Shown here: positions 10,974 to 20,225 of the stretch, piece by piece
Position numbering within the stretch: position 1 is the first letter of the stretch
Layout: each line of letters begins with the position of its first letter
Source: Sandaracinus amylolyticus
GTDB taxonomy: Bacteria; Myxococcota_A; Polyangia; Polyangiales; Sandaracinaceae
Assembly (NCBI RefSeq): GCF_021631985.1
Contig: NZ_CP070225.1
Location: forward strand, 8,990,001-9,054,000
Direction of reading: 5' to 3'
Length of the DNA: 64,000 nucleotides
Notes under the pieces: generated by a model
Seen by the model: the letters and a program-made list of their open reading frames with translations, nothing else
What the model was told of the DNA's origin: nothing
The model's database searches: none
Translations under genes and position numbers: made by a program

Positions 10974-12917
10974 ATGCTCGGCCCCGTGTCGATGCATGCG
11001 ACTTCCGAGCGACCCCACCTGCGGGAGCTGATCGCGCGATTCGAAGCGCTCGGTCCCCACGTGCGCCGCGAGGATGCGATCGCGCTGCTCGCGGGCGCCG
11101 AGCTGGAGTGGGACGACGTGGCGCCCTTCGTGTCGCCGGGCGAGCACGGGTACACGCGGCGCCGCATCGCGCGCACCGACGCGTTCGAGATGCTCGTGAT
11201 GACGTGGCGGCCCGGACAGCGCAGCGCGCCCCACGATCACGCGGGCTCGCTGTGCGCGCTGCGCGTGATGCGCGGCAGCGTGCACGAGACGCGCTTCTCG
11301 CCCGCGCCCGACGGCCTGGTCGATCCCCGTGTGCGCGGCGAGCTCCGCGAGGGCGAGGTCGCGGTCGACACGACGGAGGACGTGCACGCGCTCTCGAACG
11401 ACGCGGCCGACGGATCGCTGCTCGTCACGCTCCACGTCTATGCGCCGCCGCTGCCCGAGCTGCGCCGGTTCGCCGCCCGTCCGAGCGAGACGCGGGCGCT
11501 GCCGATCTTCGCGCGCCCGCGAGCCGAAGGCGCGCCCACCGTCGCGGTGATCGGCGGCGGCTTCTCGGGGACCCTCGCCGCGGCGCACCTCGTTCGCCTC
11601 GCGAGCCACGAGGGGCGCGCGCTCCACGTGGTGATCGTCGATCGTCAGGCCGCGTTCGGCGAAGGCGCGGCGTATCGCACCGCCGACGCGCGTCATCTCC
11701 TGAACGTGCCCGCGTCGAACATGAGCGCGTGGCCCGATCGCCGCGAGCACTTCCTCGCGTGGGCGCGCCGTCGTGATCCGGAGGTCGCGCCCACCGACTT
11801 CCTGCCGCGCCGTCTCTACGGCGAGTACGTGCGCGACGCGTTCTTCGAGGTCGCCTCGGAGTCCGCGGAGAGCGTGTCGGCGGAGATCGTGCGCGCCGAG
11901 GTGCACGACGTACGGCGCGACGCGGGGCGCTGGATCCTCGACTCCGATCGAGGCGCGGCGATCCACGCCGACGCGATCGTGGTCGCGACCGGACATCGCC
12001 CACCGGAGTGCCCGATCGGCGATCGCTGGTCGGGCTCGCGCTCGCGGTACATCGAAGATCCCTGGGCCTCGCTGGCGCTCTCCGCGATCGCGCCCGACGA
12101 GCCGGTCGTGCTGCTGGGCACCGGGCTCACCGCGGTCGACGTGCTGCTCACGATCGCGCGCGCGCCGCGCGAAGCACCGGTGACCGCGATCTCGCGACGC
12201 GGTCTCGCGCCGGCCTCGCACGCGACCTCGCCGGTGCGCGCGATCGACCCGAGCGAGTGGCTCGATCCGCTGCTCGAGCGCGGGCCCACCGCGCGCACGT
12301 TGGTGCGCGATCTGCGCGGTGCGGTCGCGCGTGCCGAGGACTGGCGCGCGGTGATCGACGGACTGCGCCCGCACACCGCGCGCGTGTGGCGCGCGCTGCC
12401 GGAGCGCGAGGCCACGCGCCTCCTGCGTCATGCGCGCGCGTACTGGGAAGTGCGCCGCCACCGCGTCGCCCCGCCGGTCGCGGCGATCCTGGGAGAGCTC
12501 GAGTCGCGCGGCGTCTTCCGCACCCTCGCGGGGCGCGTGCTCGCCGCCCGTGCCGACGACGAAGGCATCACGCTCGACGTGCGCGCGCGCGGCGCGATCG
12601 ATCCGCACGCGCTGCGCACCGCGTGGATCGTGAACTGTACCGGCCCGGGGTCGGGCGCGCGCCTCGCGGACGCGCCGGGCCTCGGGGCACTGCTGCGCGC
12701 GCGTCACCTCGAGCTCGATCGGCTCGGGCTCGGCGTGCGCACCGACGAGCACGGCCGCGCGCGCGAGGGCGATCGTGTGCGCGGCGACCTCCTGGTGATC
12801 GGCACGCTGCGGAAGCCGGACCTCTGGGAGTCGACCGCGGTGCCCGAGCTGCGCGAGCAGGCGCGCGACGCAGCGCGCACGGTGCTCGATCACCTCGCTG
12901 ATCACGCGCGCGCGTGA
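10974..12917 (+). CDS. Cysteine-dioxygenase-like cupin fused to FAD/NAD(P)-binding oxidoreductase
   Basis: One continuous 647-residue frame. Residues about 30-165 are a cysteine-dioxygenase-type cupin with the iron-binding His pair in APHDHAGSLCALRV (His 87 and 89) and a third His in EDVHAL (138). A new Rossmann motif begins at about 192 (VAVIGGGFSG), followed by GEGAAYRTADARHLLNVPASN, typical of the NAD_binding_9 FAD/NAD(P) family, with a second nucleotide motif VVLLGTGLTAVDVL. The fusion suggests coupled thiol oxygenation and flavin redox chemistry, possibly on cysteine or a related thiol. The start could also be the ATG at 10992. Its end overlaps the convergent gene by 16 bp. Confidence 0.85.
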   Translation: MLGPVSMHATSERPHLRELIARFEALGPHVRREDAIALLAGAELEWDDVAPFVSPGEHGYTRRRIARTDAFEMLVMTWRPGQRSAPHDHAGSLCALRVMRGSVHETRFSPAPDGLVDPRVRGELREGEVAVDTTEDVHALSNDAADGSLLVTLHVYAPPLPELRRFAARPSETRALPIFARPRAEGAPTVAVIGGGFSGTLAAAHLVRLASHEGRALHVVIVDRQAAFGEGAAYRTADARHLLNVPASNMSAWPDRREHFLAWARRRDPEVAPTDFLPRRLYGEYVRDAFFEVASESAESVSAEIVRAEVHDVRRDAGRWILDSDRGAAIHADAIVVATGHRPPECPIGDRWSGSRSRYIEDPWASLALSAIAPDEPVVLLGTGLTAVDVLLTIARAPREAPVTAISRRGLAPASHATSPVRAIDPSEWLDPLLERGPTARTLVRDLRGAVARAEDWRAVIDGLRPHTARVWRALPEREATRLLRHARAYWEVRRHRVAPPVAAILGELESRGVFRTLAGRVLAARADDEGITLDVRARGAIDPHALRTAWIVNCTGPGSGARLADAPGLGALLRARHLELDRLGLGVRTDEHGRAREGDRVRGDLLVIGTLRKPDLWESTAVPELREQARDAARTVLDHLADHARA

Positions 12918-13750
12918 CGGTGCCCGTCGTGGTGCCGCCGCGCGCGCTCCTTCTCGAGATCGACGACCCGCGCCTCTTCGTGCGGCTCGATCCCCATCGC
13001 GCGCGCCCGCGCCCACTGGCTCGCCGCGTACGCCGCGCGCCGTAACGAGTGCACGAACCCGGCGGGACGGATGCCGCGACCCGCGCGATACGGATCGAAG
13101 CGCAGCGCGTCGTCGTCGATCACCACGCGCTCGAGCAGCACCACGTCGGCGACCGGATGCCAGTCGCGGTGTCGCCCCACGTCGATCAACCGTCGATAGG
13201 GCCGACCTTCGAGCACGAAGCGCGCGTGCCCGCGCGCGATCGCGATCGCGAGCTTCTCCTCGCGCGTGTGACCGTCCTCGATCGGCCCGTCGGGCACCAG
13301 CCGCCACTCGACCGCGCCCGCCTCGTGCACCTCGAACGGCGAGACCGCGAAGTAGTCGTTCGCGAAGAAGTCGTGGGCGCGCGTGGTGAGCGGCGCGATC
13401 GGCATCGTCCACGGCCGGCGGATCGTCGCGAACAGGAGATCCTGATCACCGGGCCCGGGACGCGCGCTCATCCGATCCCCGCGCGTGAACCGGATCGCGA
13501 CGCCGAGCACGTCCTTGAGCTCGCCGTGCTTCCACCACGCGCTCGAGAGGCGCACCAGCGCCGGCCCACGAAGCCGCTCCGCGATCGTGTCCCACGGCTC
13601 GAGACGCGCGCGCGGCCGCACGTCGGCGCGTAGCGCGATGCCACGCGGATGGAACATCCGAGCACGACGCACCGCGCTGATCGTGGCAGTGAGCGGCGCC
13701 AGGACGAGACCGCCCGCGCGCCCGAGGACATCGCCGACTCGAGTGGGCAT
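12902..13750 (-). CDS. Catalase-fold-like protein of unknown function
   Basis: From ATG at 13750 (MPTRVGDVLGRAGG) this is 282 residues. Segments such as MFHPRGIALRADVRP, VRLSSAWWKHGELKDVLGVAIRF and DQDLLFATIRRPW resemble a family with a heme-dependent-catalase-like fold often labelled phosphodiesterase or catalase-like in actinobacteria and myxobacteria. I see no clear heme-ligand signature, so catalytic activity is not claimed. The C-terminus is Arg/His-rich (RARRHHDGHRHARA). It overlaps the convergent upstream gene by 16 bp. Confidence 0.55.
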   Translation of the reverse strand: MPTRVGDVLGRAGGLVLAPLTATISAVRRARMFHPRGIALRADVRPRARLEPWDTIAERLRGPALVRLSSAWWKHGELKDVLGVAIRFTRGDRMSARPGPGDQDLLFATIRRPWTMPIAPLTTRAHDFFANDYFAVSPFEVHEAGAVEWRLVPDGPIEDGHTREEKLAIAIARGHARFVLEGRPYRRLIDVGRHRDWHPVADVVLLERVVIDDDALRFDPYRAGRGIRPAGFVHSLRRAAYAASQWARARAMGIEPHEEARVVDLEKERARRHHDGHRHARA

Positions 13751-13782
13751 TGCCCGGACGTAGTCCCCGCGCGCACGGCGTG

Positions 13783-14277
13783 TCAGCGCACGTCTTCGAT
13801 CACCCATTCACGCACTGCGCCGCGCTGCGTGAGCTCGAAGTCGTCGCCCGCGCTACGACCGCAGAGCGCGCGACCCACCGGCGAGACCGGCGTGATCACG
13901 GTGACGCGCGCGCCGTCCACGTCGAGCTCGGTGCCTCCACCCCACGGGACGACGTAGAGCACGCGCTCGTCCTCGCCGTCGATCGACACCCGCACCAGCG
14001 CGCCCGCGGCGATCGGCTCGTCCTCGCGGAACACCCGCACCGGCGTCGACTCGAGGCGCGACAGCTCTTCCGCGAGCTCCTCCGCGCGCATCGCCTGTCC
14101 GCGCGCGATGTAGCTCTGCTCCGTCGCGCGCATGTCCTTGTCGCCCTCGGAGCGATTCTCTTCGTGCGTCGCGCCCTCGGCCGCGTCCTTCGCCGCGTTC
14201 GCCAGCATCGCGAGGGTGCTCGCGAGCGCCGCCCGCAGCGCCTCTTTCACCGCGCTCTTGTCCGGAAGCTTCGTCAT
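13783..14277 (-). CDS. GreA/GreB-family transcript-cleavage-factor-like protein
   Basis: ATG at 14277 (MTKLPDKSAVKEAL) gives 164 residues. The N-terminal half is a charged helical region consistent with a short coiled coil. The C-terminal half is the FKBP-like Gre domain, ending with VTVITPVSPVGRALCGRSAGDDFEL. Gre factors insert the coiled coil into the RNA polymerase secondary channel to rescue backtracked complexes. This may be a GreA/B paralogue with a modified function, as these are common in myxobacteria. The region just upstream holds three copies of a hairpin repeat. Confidence 0.75.
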   Translation of the reverse strand: MTKLPDKSAVKEALRAALASTLAMLANAAKDAAEGATHEENRSEGDKDMRATEQSYIARGQAMRAEELAEELSRLESTPVRVFREDEPIAAGALVRVSIDGEDERVLYVVPWGGGTELDVDGARVTVITPVSPVGRALCGRSAGDDFELTQRGAVREWVIEDVR

Positions 14278-14326
14278 GACGGGAGCGCGAGGATGGCACG
14301 CGAGCGGCGCTCGTGCGTGATCAGCC

Positions 14327-14590
14327 CAGCTGGAGTGCTCGCTCGCGCAGGGCCCGCACGGGAGCGTGCGGAGCACGTGGACGGGAGGGCCCTGAGCGTG
14401 CGAGCCGATGTTGGCTCCAGCTGGAGTGCTCGCTCGCGCAGTGCCCGCACGGGAGCGTGCGGAGCACGTGGACGGGAGGGCCCTGAGCGTGCGAGCCGAT
14501 TTTGGCTCCAGCTGGAGTGCTCGCTCGCGCAGGGCCCGCACGGAGCGTGCGGAGCACGTGGACGGGAGGGCCCTGAGCGTGCGAGCCGAC
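14327..14590 (+). repeat. Nested-hairpin repeat, locus A: three tandem copies, period 91 bp
   Basis: Copies begin with CAGCTGGAGTGCTCG at 14327, 14418 and 14509. Each has outer arms GCTCGCTCGCGCAGGGCCC and GGGCCCTGAGCGTGCGAGC, which pair at 17 of 19 positions, enclosing CGTGC-GGA-GCACG. Copy 2 has G to T in one arm (GTGCCC) and copy 3 lacks one base. The block starts 50 bp upstream of the Gre gene and ends 15 bp from the stop of the ATP-grasp gene. The same element in variant form occurs at 32352, 44855 and 53061. Confidence 0.92.
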
Positions 14591-14605
14591 GTTCTCGACA
14601 GTCTC

Positions 14606-15472
14606 TCAGCCCAGGATGCGCTCGAAGAGATCGCGTGGATCGAGCTGCGCCGGGAGCCACGACACCCCGCCGTCGTTCACCTCGATCACCGTCCATCCGC
14701 CGTCGGGCGTGCGCGCGACGTCGATCGTGAAGAACGGCGAGTCGATGCGCTCACCGAGCGCGCGCATCGGCGCGACGTCGAGCGGCGCGACCTCGACGTC
14801 GTCGTAGGGCGCGTGCGCGATCAGCGCGCCCTCGAAGAAGAAGAGCCGGTGCTCGTCGCTCACCGCGCGCTCGGGCTCGCGATAGCCGAGCGCGCGCAGC
14901 GGCACGAAGCGCCGCACCACGATGCCGCGCTCGAAGCGATCGCCGCGCGCCTCGATCATCGCGCCGCACACCGCGTCGAAGCGCGCGCGCTCCGCGCCCT
15001 CGGGCACGAAGCACGCGTCCAGCCAGTGCTCCTTCACCGACTTCACGTGGTCCTTCACGATCCACGGCCCATCGCCGAGCGCGCGCGCCGCGTCCCACGC
15101 CTCGTCGAGATCGGTGCCCTCGATCCAGCGCGACGCGGGCGTGACGTCCTCGAGCTCCGGATACCACTCCGGCAGATAGGTCGCGCGCGCATACGAGCGC
15201 GCGTCGGTGATCAAGCGCCCGCGCCGCGCGTCGACGCCTTCTTCGAGCGACTCGTACTCCTCCTCCTTCAGCATCCACGAGCGCAGCAGCCAGTCACGCC
15301 CGCGCGGCAGCCGCGCGCAGGCGCGCTCGGCATCGCCGTCGACGACGAGATCGAGATCGATGACGTGGGTCTCGATCCCGAGCTCTTCCGCCGCGAGCGC
15401 CTCGGCCTCGAAGTCGTCTTCGATCTCCTGCTCGGCGCGCGGACGGGCGAACAAGATCGCGAGTCTCGACAT
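14606..15472 (-). CDS. ATP-grasp domain protein
   Basis: A 288-residue protein with AGGAGG 5 bp before its ATG. It shows the ATP-grasp pattern: PWIVKDHVKSVKEHW (nucleotide-binding lysines), an acidic strand and the terminal metal site WTVIEVNDGGVSWLPAQL. It resembles the R2K clade, whose members are predicted ATP-dependent amide ligases working on peptides or small molecules. No partner peptide or ligase gene is adjacent, so the substrate is open. Its stop lies 15 bp from the three-copy hairpin repeat, which may terminate or process its transcript. Confidence 0.82.
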   Translation of the reverse strand: MSRLAILFARPRAEQEIEDDFEAEALAAEELGIETHVIDLDLVVDGDAERACARLPRGRDWLLRSWMLKEEEYESLEEGVDARRGRLITDARSYARATYLPEWYPELEDVTPASRWIEGTDLDEAWDAARALGDGPWIVKDHVKSVKEHWLDACFVPEGAERARFDAVCGAMIEARGDRFERGIVVRRFVPLRALGYREPERAVSDEHRLFFFEGALIAHAPYDDVEVAPLDVAPMRALGERIDSPFFTIDVARTPDGGWTVIEVNDGGVSWLPAQLDPRDLFERILG

Positions 15473-15795
15473 GACACCTCCTCGGTCGAAAAGGGCCGGT
15501 GAAGGTGGTCAATCGCGGGGAAAAATCGAGTCTTGTTCTTTTCGTGCGAATCGACGACAAACGGCCTGGCATTCGACGGGGTGCGCGCTCCCCACCGGAG
15601 CCCGGCGCGCTCCGCGATCTCCCGGCGACCCGCTCCGCCCCTGCGATCCCGCGCACACGCGAACGGCACGTCGTTCGCAATGTCGTCGACGACACAGCCG
15701 ACCTGTCACGCTGCGCGCCGGTCGTGCCTCCGATGGGGCGCGGCCTCGAGTCGTTGCGCGTGTCCACCCGTTCTCGTGCCCCGAGGGTCAACACC
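15473..15795. other. Intergenic region between divergent genes
   Basis: This 323-bp stretch separates the ATP-grasp gene (minus) from the gene at 15796 (plus). Bases 15488-15575 are clearly poorer in GC than their surroundings (GGGGAAAAATCGAGTC, TTGTTCTTTTC), consistent with the ATP-grasp promoter. The rest is GC-rich, contains frames with many Arg codons on both strands, and holds no convincing gene. Confidence 0.5.
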
Positions 15796-16284
15796 ATGTC
15801 GAACTGCGACCCCTCTTCGCTCGACATCGAGCTCGAGTCGTCCGCCGGCGGGCGCCGTCGTCTCTCCGCGCACCGCGGGCGCGTCGTCGTGGTCTTCTGG
15901 GAGGACCGCGATCACCTCGGGGACAATCGCGCGCTCAAGGACGCGCTCACCGCGATCTCGCACGACCGCGAGCTCGGCCGCGAGCTCTCGATCGTCGCGA
16001 TCGGCGACGTGAAGGCGTTCGACTTCGTTCCCGCGCGCAACGTCGTGCGCGGCGCGATCGCCGCGATCGCCCGCACGATCGGGGTGGAGATCCTCTTCGA
16101 CTGGCAGGGCGCGATGACCGCCGCGCCGTTCGGGTTCGTGCCGGGCGAGAGCAACGTGCTGGTGCTCGATCGCGACGGGCGCCCGCTGGTGCGCGGCCGC
16201 GGCCCGCTCGACCTGCGCCAGCAGCGCCACGTGCTCGATCGCGTGCGCATCGCGATCGGTCCGCGCACCCGCATCGCCGCGTGA
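15796..16284 (+). CDS. Thioredoxin-fold-like hypothetical protein
   Basis: ATG at 15796 gives 162 residues (MSNCDPSSLDIELESS). The stretch RGRVVVVFWEDRDHLGDNRAL, then a later beta strand ESNVLVLDRDGRPLVRGRG, has the layout of a thioredoxin/peroxiredoxin fold, with WEDRDH where a CxxC or TxxC site would be expected. It is therefore unlikely to be a redox enzyme of the usual kind. There is no signal peptide from this start. It abuts the convergent phosphatase: their stops are directly adjacent (TGATCA). The assignment rests on fold impression only. Confidence 0.5.
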   Translation: MSNCDPSSLDIELESSAGGRRRLSAHRGRVVVVFWEDRDHLGDNRALKDALTAISHDRELGRELSIVAIGDVKAFDFVPARNVVRGAIAAIARTIGVEILFDWQGAMTAAPFGFVPGESNVLVLDRDGRPLVRGRGPLDLRQQRHVLDRVRIAIGPRTRIAA

Positions 16285-17877
16285 TCACACGCGCCGCGGC
16301 AGCGCGACCAGCGGATCGAGGAGGAACCGCGCGTCGTCGAGCACCGCCGCGACGGGCTCGCGCACCGTGCTCATCACGCGGAAGTCGGCACGACCGAGCG
16401 CGGGCGTGAGCGTCACGCGCGTGTAGCCGCGCCAGCGTCCGGTCGCGTAGCGGAAGACCGGGTTGCTCGCGACGAGCGCGCGCCCTTCGTCGTCCTGCCC
16501 GGGGGCGCCGTCGCCGCCGGTCGAGATCGACGTGCACTGCAGCTCGACCGCGACGGCGTCGCTCTCGGGGTCGCGCGGATCGCGGTGCACCACCGTGCAG
16601 TACGCGGCGTGTCGGTCGCCCGAGAGCACGAGCACGCCCGAGGTCTCACCGAACGCCTCGGTGAGCCGTCGCCGCTGCGACGGATAACCTTCCCATGCAT
16701 CGGGATGCGCGGGATCGCCGCCGAAGAACGTGTCGACCATCGGGAGCTGCTGCGCGACGAGGACCCACGGCGCGCGCGCCGCGCGCAGGCCCTCGAGCAG
16801 CCAATCCTCCTGCGTTTCGCCGAGCAGCGAGCCGTGCTCGTCCGCGAGCTCCGCGCAGGGCGGGCCGATGACGTCGCCGCAGAGCTGATCGGTGCGGTGC
16901 TGTCGCGTGTCGAGCACGAAGCCATCCACGAGCGCGCCCCAGCGGAGCGCACGATGGACCCGCAACGCGCCCTCGATCGGCGGCCCTCCACGCATCGGCG
17001 TGTGCTCCCAGAACGCCTGGTACGCCGCGGCGCGGCGCGCCTCGAAGCCGTCCTGCGCGTGCTCGGGGATCGTGCCCGCGTAGTTGTTCTCCACCTCGTG
17101 ATCGTCGAACGTCACGAACCACGGCGCGCGCGCGTGCGCGGCCTGCAGCGACGCATCGGAGCGCGCGATCGCGTAGCGCGCGCGGTAGCCCGCGAGATCG
17201 ATCGGCGTCGGGTCGGGCAGCGGCCGCACGCCGTGTGGGTTCGAGGTCTCGTAGACGTAGTCGCCGAGGAAGATCACGAAGTCGATCGACTCCTCCGCGA
17301 TCGCCGCGTGCGCGGTGTAGAAGCCGTCGTCGTAGCGCTGACAGCTGGCGATCACGAAGCGCAGCCGCTCGGGCATCACGTCGTCGCCCGGCGCGGTGCG
17401 AGCGCGCCCGGTCGCGCTCACGAAGCCCGAGACCGCGAAGCGATAGAAGACCTCGACGTCCGCGGGCAGCCCCTCGACCTCGACGTGCAGCGAGTGCGCG
17501 TGCTCGGGCCGCGCGGCGATGATCTGGCTCGCGATCACGTGCTCGAACGCGTCGTCGGCCGCGACCTCCCACCGCACGTCGATCGCACGATCGGGCAGAC
17601 CACCCGCGCGCGGATCGAAGCAGAGCCGCGTCCAGATCACGACGCCGCTCGAGGTGGAATCCCCCGACGCGACGCCGAGCGTGAACGGATCGCGATCGAT
17701 CGCGTCGTCGCTCGGTGGCGCTTCGGGCGTGATCGCGGGCGCGGCGAACGCATCTCCGGCTGGGACGATCGGCGCGTCGAGCCCGTGCTCGTCGTCGCGC
17801 GCGACCTCGGGCGCGCATGCCGGGATCGCCGCCGCGACCGCGAGCGTTGCGAGGAACTCTCGTCGCGACGCGTCCAT
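16285..17877 (-). CDS. phoD: PhoD-family alkaline phosphatase/phosphodiesterase
   Basis: A 530-residue protein opening with SRREFLATLAVAAAIPAC, a Tat-type signal ending in a possible lipobox Cys, as expected for PhoD enzymes exported folded. It has the PhoD N-terminal domain (FTLGVASGDSTSSGVVIWTR), then metallophosphoesterase motifs: IASCQRYDDGFY, DFVIFLGDYVYE, FVTFDDHEVENNY and LVLSGDRHAAY. These enzymes bind iron and calcium and release phosphate from phosphomonoesters or diesters outside the cytoplasm. No PHO-box-like site was recognised upstream. The gene is monocistronic. Confidence 0.9.
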   Translation of the reverse strand: MDASRREFLATLAVAAAIPACAPEVARDDEHGLDAPIVPAGDAFAAPAITPEAPPSDDAIDRDPFTLGVASGDSTSSGVVIWTRLCFDPRAGGLPDRAIDVRWEVAADDAFEHVIASQIIAARPEHAHSLHVEVEGLPADVEVFYRFAVSGFVSATGRARTAPGDDVMPERLRFVIASCQRYDDGFYTAHAAIAEESIDFVIFLGDYVYETSNPHGVRPLPDPTPIDLAGYRARYAIARSDASLQAAHARAPWFVTFDDHEVENNYAGTIPEHAQDGFEARRAAAYQAFWEHTPMRGGPPIEGALRVHRALRWGALVDGFVLDTRQHRTDQLCGDVIGPPCAELADEHGSLLGETQEDWLLEGLRAARAPWVLVAQQLPMVDTFFGGDPAHPDAWEGYPSQRRRLTEAFGETSGVLVLSGDRHAAYCTVVHRDPRDPESDAVAVELQCTSISTGGDGAPGQDDEGRALVASNPVFRYATGRWRGYTRVTLTPALGRADFRVMSTVREPVAAVLDDARFLLDPLVALPRRV

Positions 17878-17996
17878 CGGCGCGCCAGCGTGGCGTGGCC
17901 GCGTGGGCTGCGTCGACGTCCTCCCCGTGGTTGTCTCGCGATCGTCGCCCGCACGGCACGTTGCGAGCGCGGCGCGGTGTCTCCATGTCGCGCCCC

Positions 17997-18482
17997 ATGA
18001 CGGATCGTGACGACGCGCTCCCTTCCTACGTCGTGCACCGCGACGAGGTCGCGGAGGTCGAGGGCACGTACCCGCCGCCGTTCGACGCGGAGAAGCTCTC
18101 GCTCTATCGCGACCTCGGACGCGCCGCGGGCTCGACGCGCGTGGGCTTCTCGGTCGAGCGCCTGCTGCCGGGACGCCGCACCAGCTTCACCCACGCCCAC
18201 CTGCGCGAAGAGGAGCTGATCTACGTCGTCTCCGGGACCTGCCACGTGCGTGTGATCGAGCCGGGTCGCGAGCCCCGCGAGATCCCGCTGCGCGAGGGCC
18301 ACTTCGTCGCGTTCCCGCCCGGCACCGGCATCGCGCACACCTTCGTGAACCACGGCGACGCGGAGTGCACGCTCGTGATCGTCGGCGAGCGAAGCCCCGA
18401 GGAGCGCGCGTTCTACGCCGACGATCTCGAGTACGACGCGCACGTCGCGCGCACGCGCCCCGAGGCCCACTGGAAGCGCTGA
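17997..18482 (+). CDS. Cupin-domain protein
   Basis: A 161-residue protein (from [17 protein letters not shown] at 17985 is an equally possible start). A single cupin is evident: [20 protein letters not shown] supplies motif 1 (His, His, Glu) and [11 protein letters not shown] motif 2. It should bind one metal ion. Cupins of this size may be isomerases, dioxygenases or sensors, and nothing here decides between them. The helicase start follows 48 bp downstream on the same strand, so the two may be co-transcribed. Confidence 0.8.
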   Translation: MTDRDDALPSYVVHRDEVAEVEGTYPPPFDAEKLSLYRDLGRAAGSTRVGFSVERLLPGRRTSFTHAHLREEELIYVVSGTCHVRVIEPGREPREIPLREGHFVAFPPGTGIAHTFVNHGDAECTLVIVGERSPEERAFYADDLEYDAHVARTRPEAHWKR

Positions 18483-18529
18483 TCGCGAGATCCTGCTTGC
18501 AATCCGGCGGATCCGTGCGACCTAGCCGC

Positions 18530-20062
18530 GTGCAGTTCCGTGACCTGGGCCTCTCGGCCCCCCTCCTCCGCGCGATCGAACAGACCGGCTACGAGACGCC
18601 GACCCCGATCCAGCGCGAGGCCATTCCTCCCGCCATCACCGGCCGCGACGTCCTCGGATGCGCGCAGACCGGCACCGGCAAGACCGCAGCGTTCGCGCTG
18701 CCTCTCCTCCAGCGCCTCGACGGCAGCGCGGGCGACGAGCCCAAGCTCCGTGCCCTCGTCCTCACGCCCACGCGCGAGCTCGCGATCCAGATCGGCGACT
18801 CGTTCACGACGTACGGCAAGGGCCTCGACCTCTGGCACACCGTCATCTTCGGTGGCGTCAACGAGAAGCCCCAGATCGCCGAGCTCCGCGACGGAGTCGA
18901 CGCGCTCATCGCGACCCCGGGCCGCCTGCTCGACCTCATGAACCAGGGGCACGTCCGCCTCTCGGACGTCGAGATCTTCGTGCTCGACGAGGCCGATCGC
19001 ATGCTCGACATGGGCTTCCTGCCCGACGTGAAGCGCGTGATCGCGAAGCTCCCGCGCGAGCGCCAGACGCTCTTCTTCTCGGCGACGATGCCGCCCGACA
19101 TCCGCGCGCTCGCGGACTCGCTGCTGCGTGATCCGGTGAGCGTCGCGGTGACGCCGGTCTCGTCGACCGCGGAGCGCATCGATCAGCAGGTCTACTTCGT
19201 CGACAAGGGCAACAAGCCGCGCCTGCTCGTCGAGCTGCTCAAGAAGGATCCCGCGATCGAGCACACGCTCGTCTTCACGCGCACCAAGCACGGCGCGAAC
19301 AAGGTCGTGCAGCAGCTCGAGAAGGCGGGCCTCAAGGCCGCGGCGATCCACGGCAACAAGTCGCAGAACGCGCGCGAGCGCGCGATGACCGGCTTCCGCA
19401 CCGGCGAGCTGCGGCTGCTGGTCGCGACCGACATCGCGGCGCGCGGCATCGACGTCGAGGGGATCACCCACGTGATCAACTACGACCTGCCGAACATCCC
19501 CGAGACCTACGTGCATCGCATCGGTCGCACCGGGCGTGCGGGCGCGGCGGGCATCGCGATCTCGTTCTGCGAGAGCGAGGAGCGCCCCTATCTCGTCGAC
19601 ATCGAGCGGCTGATCGGCAAGCACGTGCCGCGCGTCGAGCAGCACGCGTATCCGCCGAGCGAGGCGCTGCCGCCGATGACCGATCTCGCGCGTCGCGGTG
19701 GCGGCGGTGGCGGTGCGCGGCCCGCTCAGCGCCCGAGCGGCGGCGGTGGTGGTGGACGACCGCAGCACGCACGCGGCGGCGGACCCTCGCGCGGGCAGTC
19801 GCACGGCGGTGGGCAGTCGCGCGGACAGGCGCCGTCGCGCGGGCAGGGCCCGATCGTCGAGCGCGTGTCGCGCGGGCAGGGCGACGGCGGGCGTGGCCCG
19901 ATCGTCGAGCGCAAGGTCGAGCGCGGTCCGGCCGTCGAGCGCGGGGCCGCCGCGGAGGGCGCGCCGGAGGGCGGCGGCGGTCGTCGCAAGCGCCGCCGCG
20001 GGGGCCGCGGTCGTCGCCCCGGGGGCCCGCGCCCCGAGGCCCAGGGCGCTCCGACGCGTTGA
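18530..20062 (+). CDS. DEAD-box RNA helicase with Gly/Arg-rich tail (RhlE-like)
   Basis: From GTG at 18530 the protein is 510 residues. All helicase motifs are present: Q-motif ([10 protein letters not shown]), AQTGTGKT (45-52), [29 protein letters not shown] and [10 protein letters not shown]. The last ~125 residues are low-complexity, with Gly-rich runs, repeated SRGQ and the near-duplicate GPIVER units, ending in a basic [13 protein letters not shown] segment that probably binds RNA nonspecifically. RhlE-type helicases act in ribosome assembly and RNA turnover. A textbook terminator follows. Confidence 0.92.
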   Translation: MQFRDLGLSAPLLRAIEQTGYETPTPIQREAIPPAITGRDVLGCAQTGTGKTAAFALPLLQRLDGSAGDEPKLRALVLTPTRELAIQIGDSFTTYGKGLDLWHTVIFGGVNEKPQIAELRDGVDALIATPGRLLDLMNQGHVRLSDVEIFVLDEADRMLDMGFLPDVKRVIAKLPRERQTLFFSATMPPDIRALADSLLRDPVSVAVTPVSSTAERIDQQVYFVDKGNKPRLLVELLKKDPAIEHTLVFTRTKHGANKVVQQLEKAGLKAAAIHGNKSQNARERAMTGFRTGELRLLVATDIAARGIDVEGITHVINYDLPNIPETYVHRIGRTGRAGAAGIAISFCESEERPYLVDIERLIGKHVPRVEQHAYPPSEALPPMTDLARRGGGGGGARPAQRPSGGGGGGRPQHARGGGPSRGQSHGGGQSRGQAPSRGQGPIVERVSRGQGDGGRGPIVERKVERGPAVERGAAAEGAPEGGGGRRKRRRGGRGRRPGGPRPEAQGAPTR

Positions 20063-20100
20063 AACACACCGCTGCCTGCGCGCAGCGCTGACGACCCTCG

Positions 20101-20134
20101 AACGGGCGCGGACTTCGGTCTGCGCCCGTTTTCA
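20101..20134 (+). terminator. Intrinsic terminator with UUCG tetraloop
   Basis: AACGGGCGC pairs perfectly with GCGCCCGTT. Inside it are a G-T pair, then GAC/GTC closing a TTCG loop (cTTCGg), and the stem is followed by TTTT at 20129-20132. It terminates the DEAD-box helicase transcript. Confidence 0.9.
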
Positions 20135-20169
20135 TTCGAGAAATTCACCGACCGTCCGTTTCCTGCGAT

Positions 20170-20184
20170 TGACAATCGTTCTCA
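20170..20184. promoter_or_regulatory. Fur-box-like palindrome
   Basis: TGACAATCGTTCTCA matches the 7-1-7 Fur-type box form TGAGAATCATTCTCA at 13 of 15 positions. It lies in AT-richer sequence 41 bp upstream of the TTG start at 20226 and after the helicase terminator, which is where an operator for the two small genes would be. Confidence 0.5.
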
Positions 20185-20225
20185 ACTAGCGCAGCTTCCT
20201 GCTCGTCCGAGGGAAGGAGGCCGCC

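Noticed and set aside
10827-13412. Upstream extension of the GH3 frame to about 1576 residues
   Set aside because: The added part is antisense to the CDO/FAD fusion and the lipoprotein signal at 10826 marks the true start.
14327-14590. CRISPR array
   Set aside because: Repeats are directly adjacent 91-bp near-identical copies without spacers and no cas gene is nearby.
20169-20174. TTGACA as a sigma-70 -35 before the small genes
   Set aside because: No acceptable -10 at 16-18 bp; the bases are better explained as part of the Fur-like palindrome.
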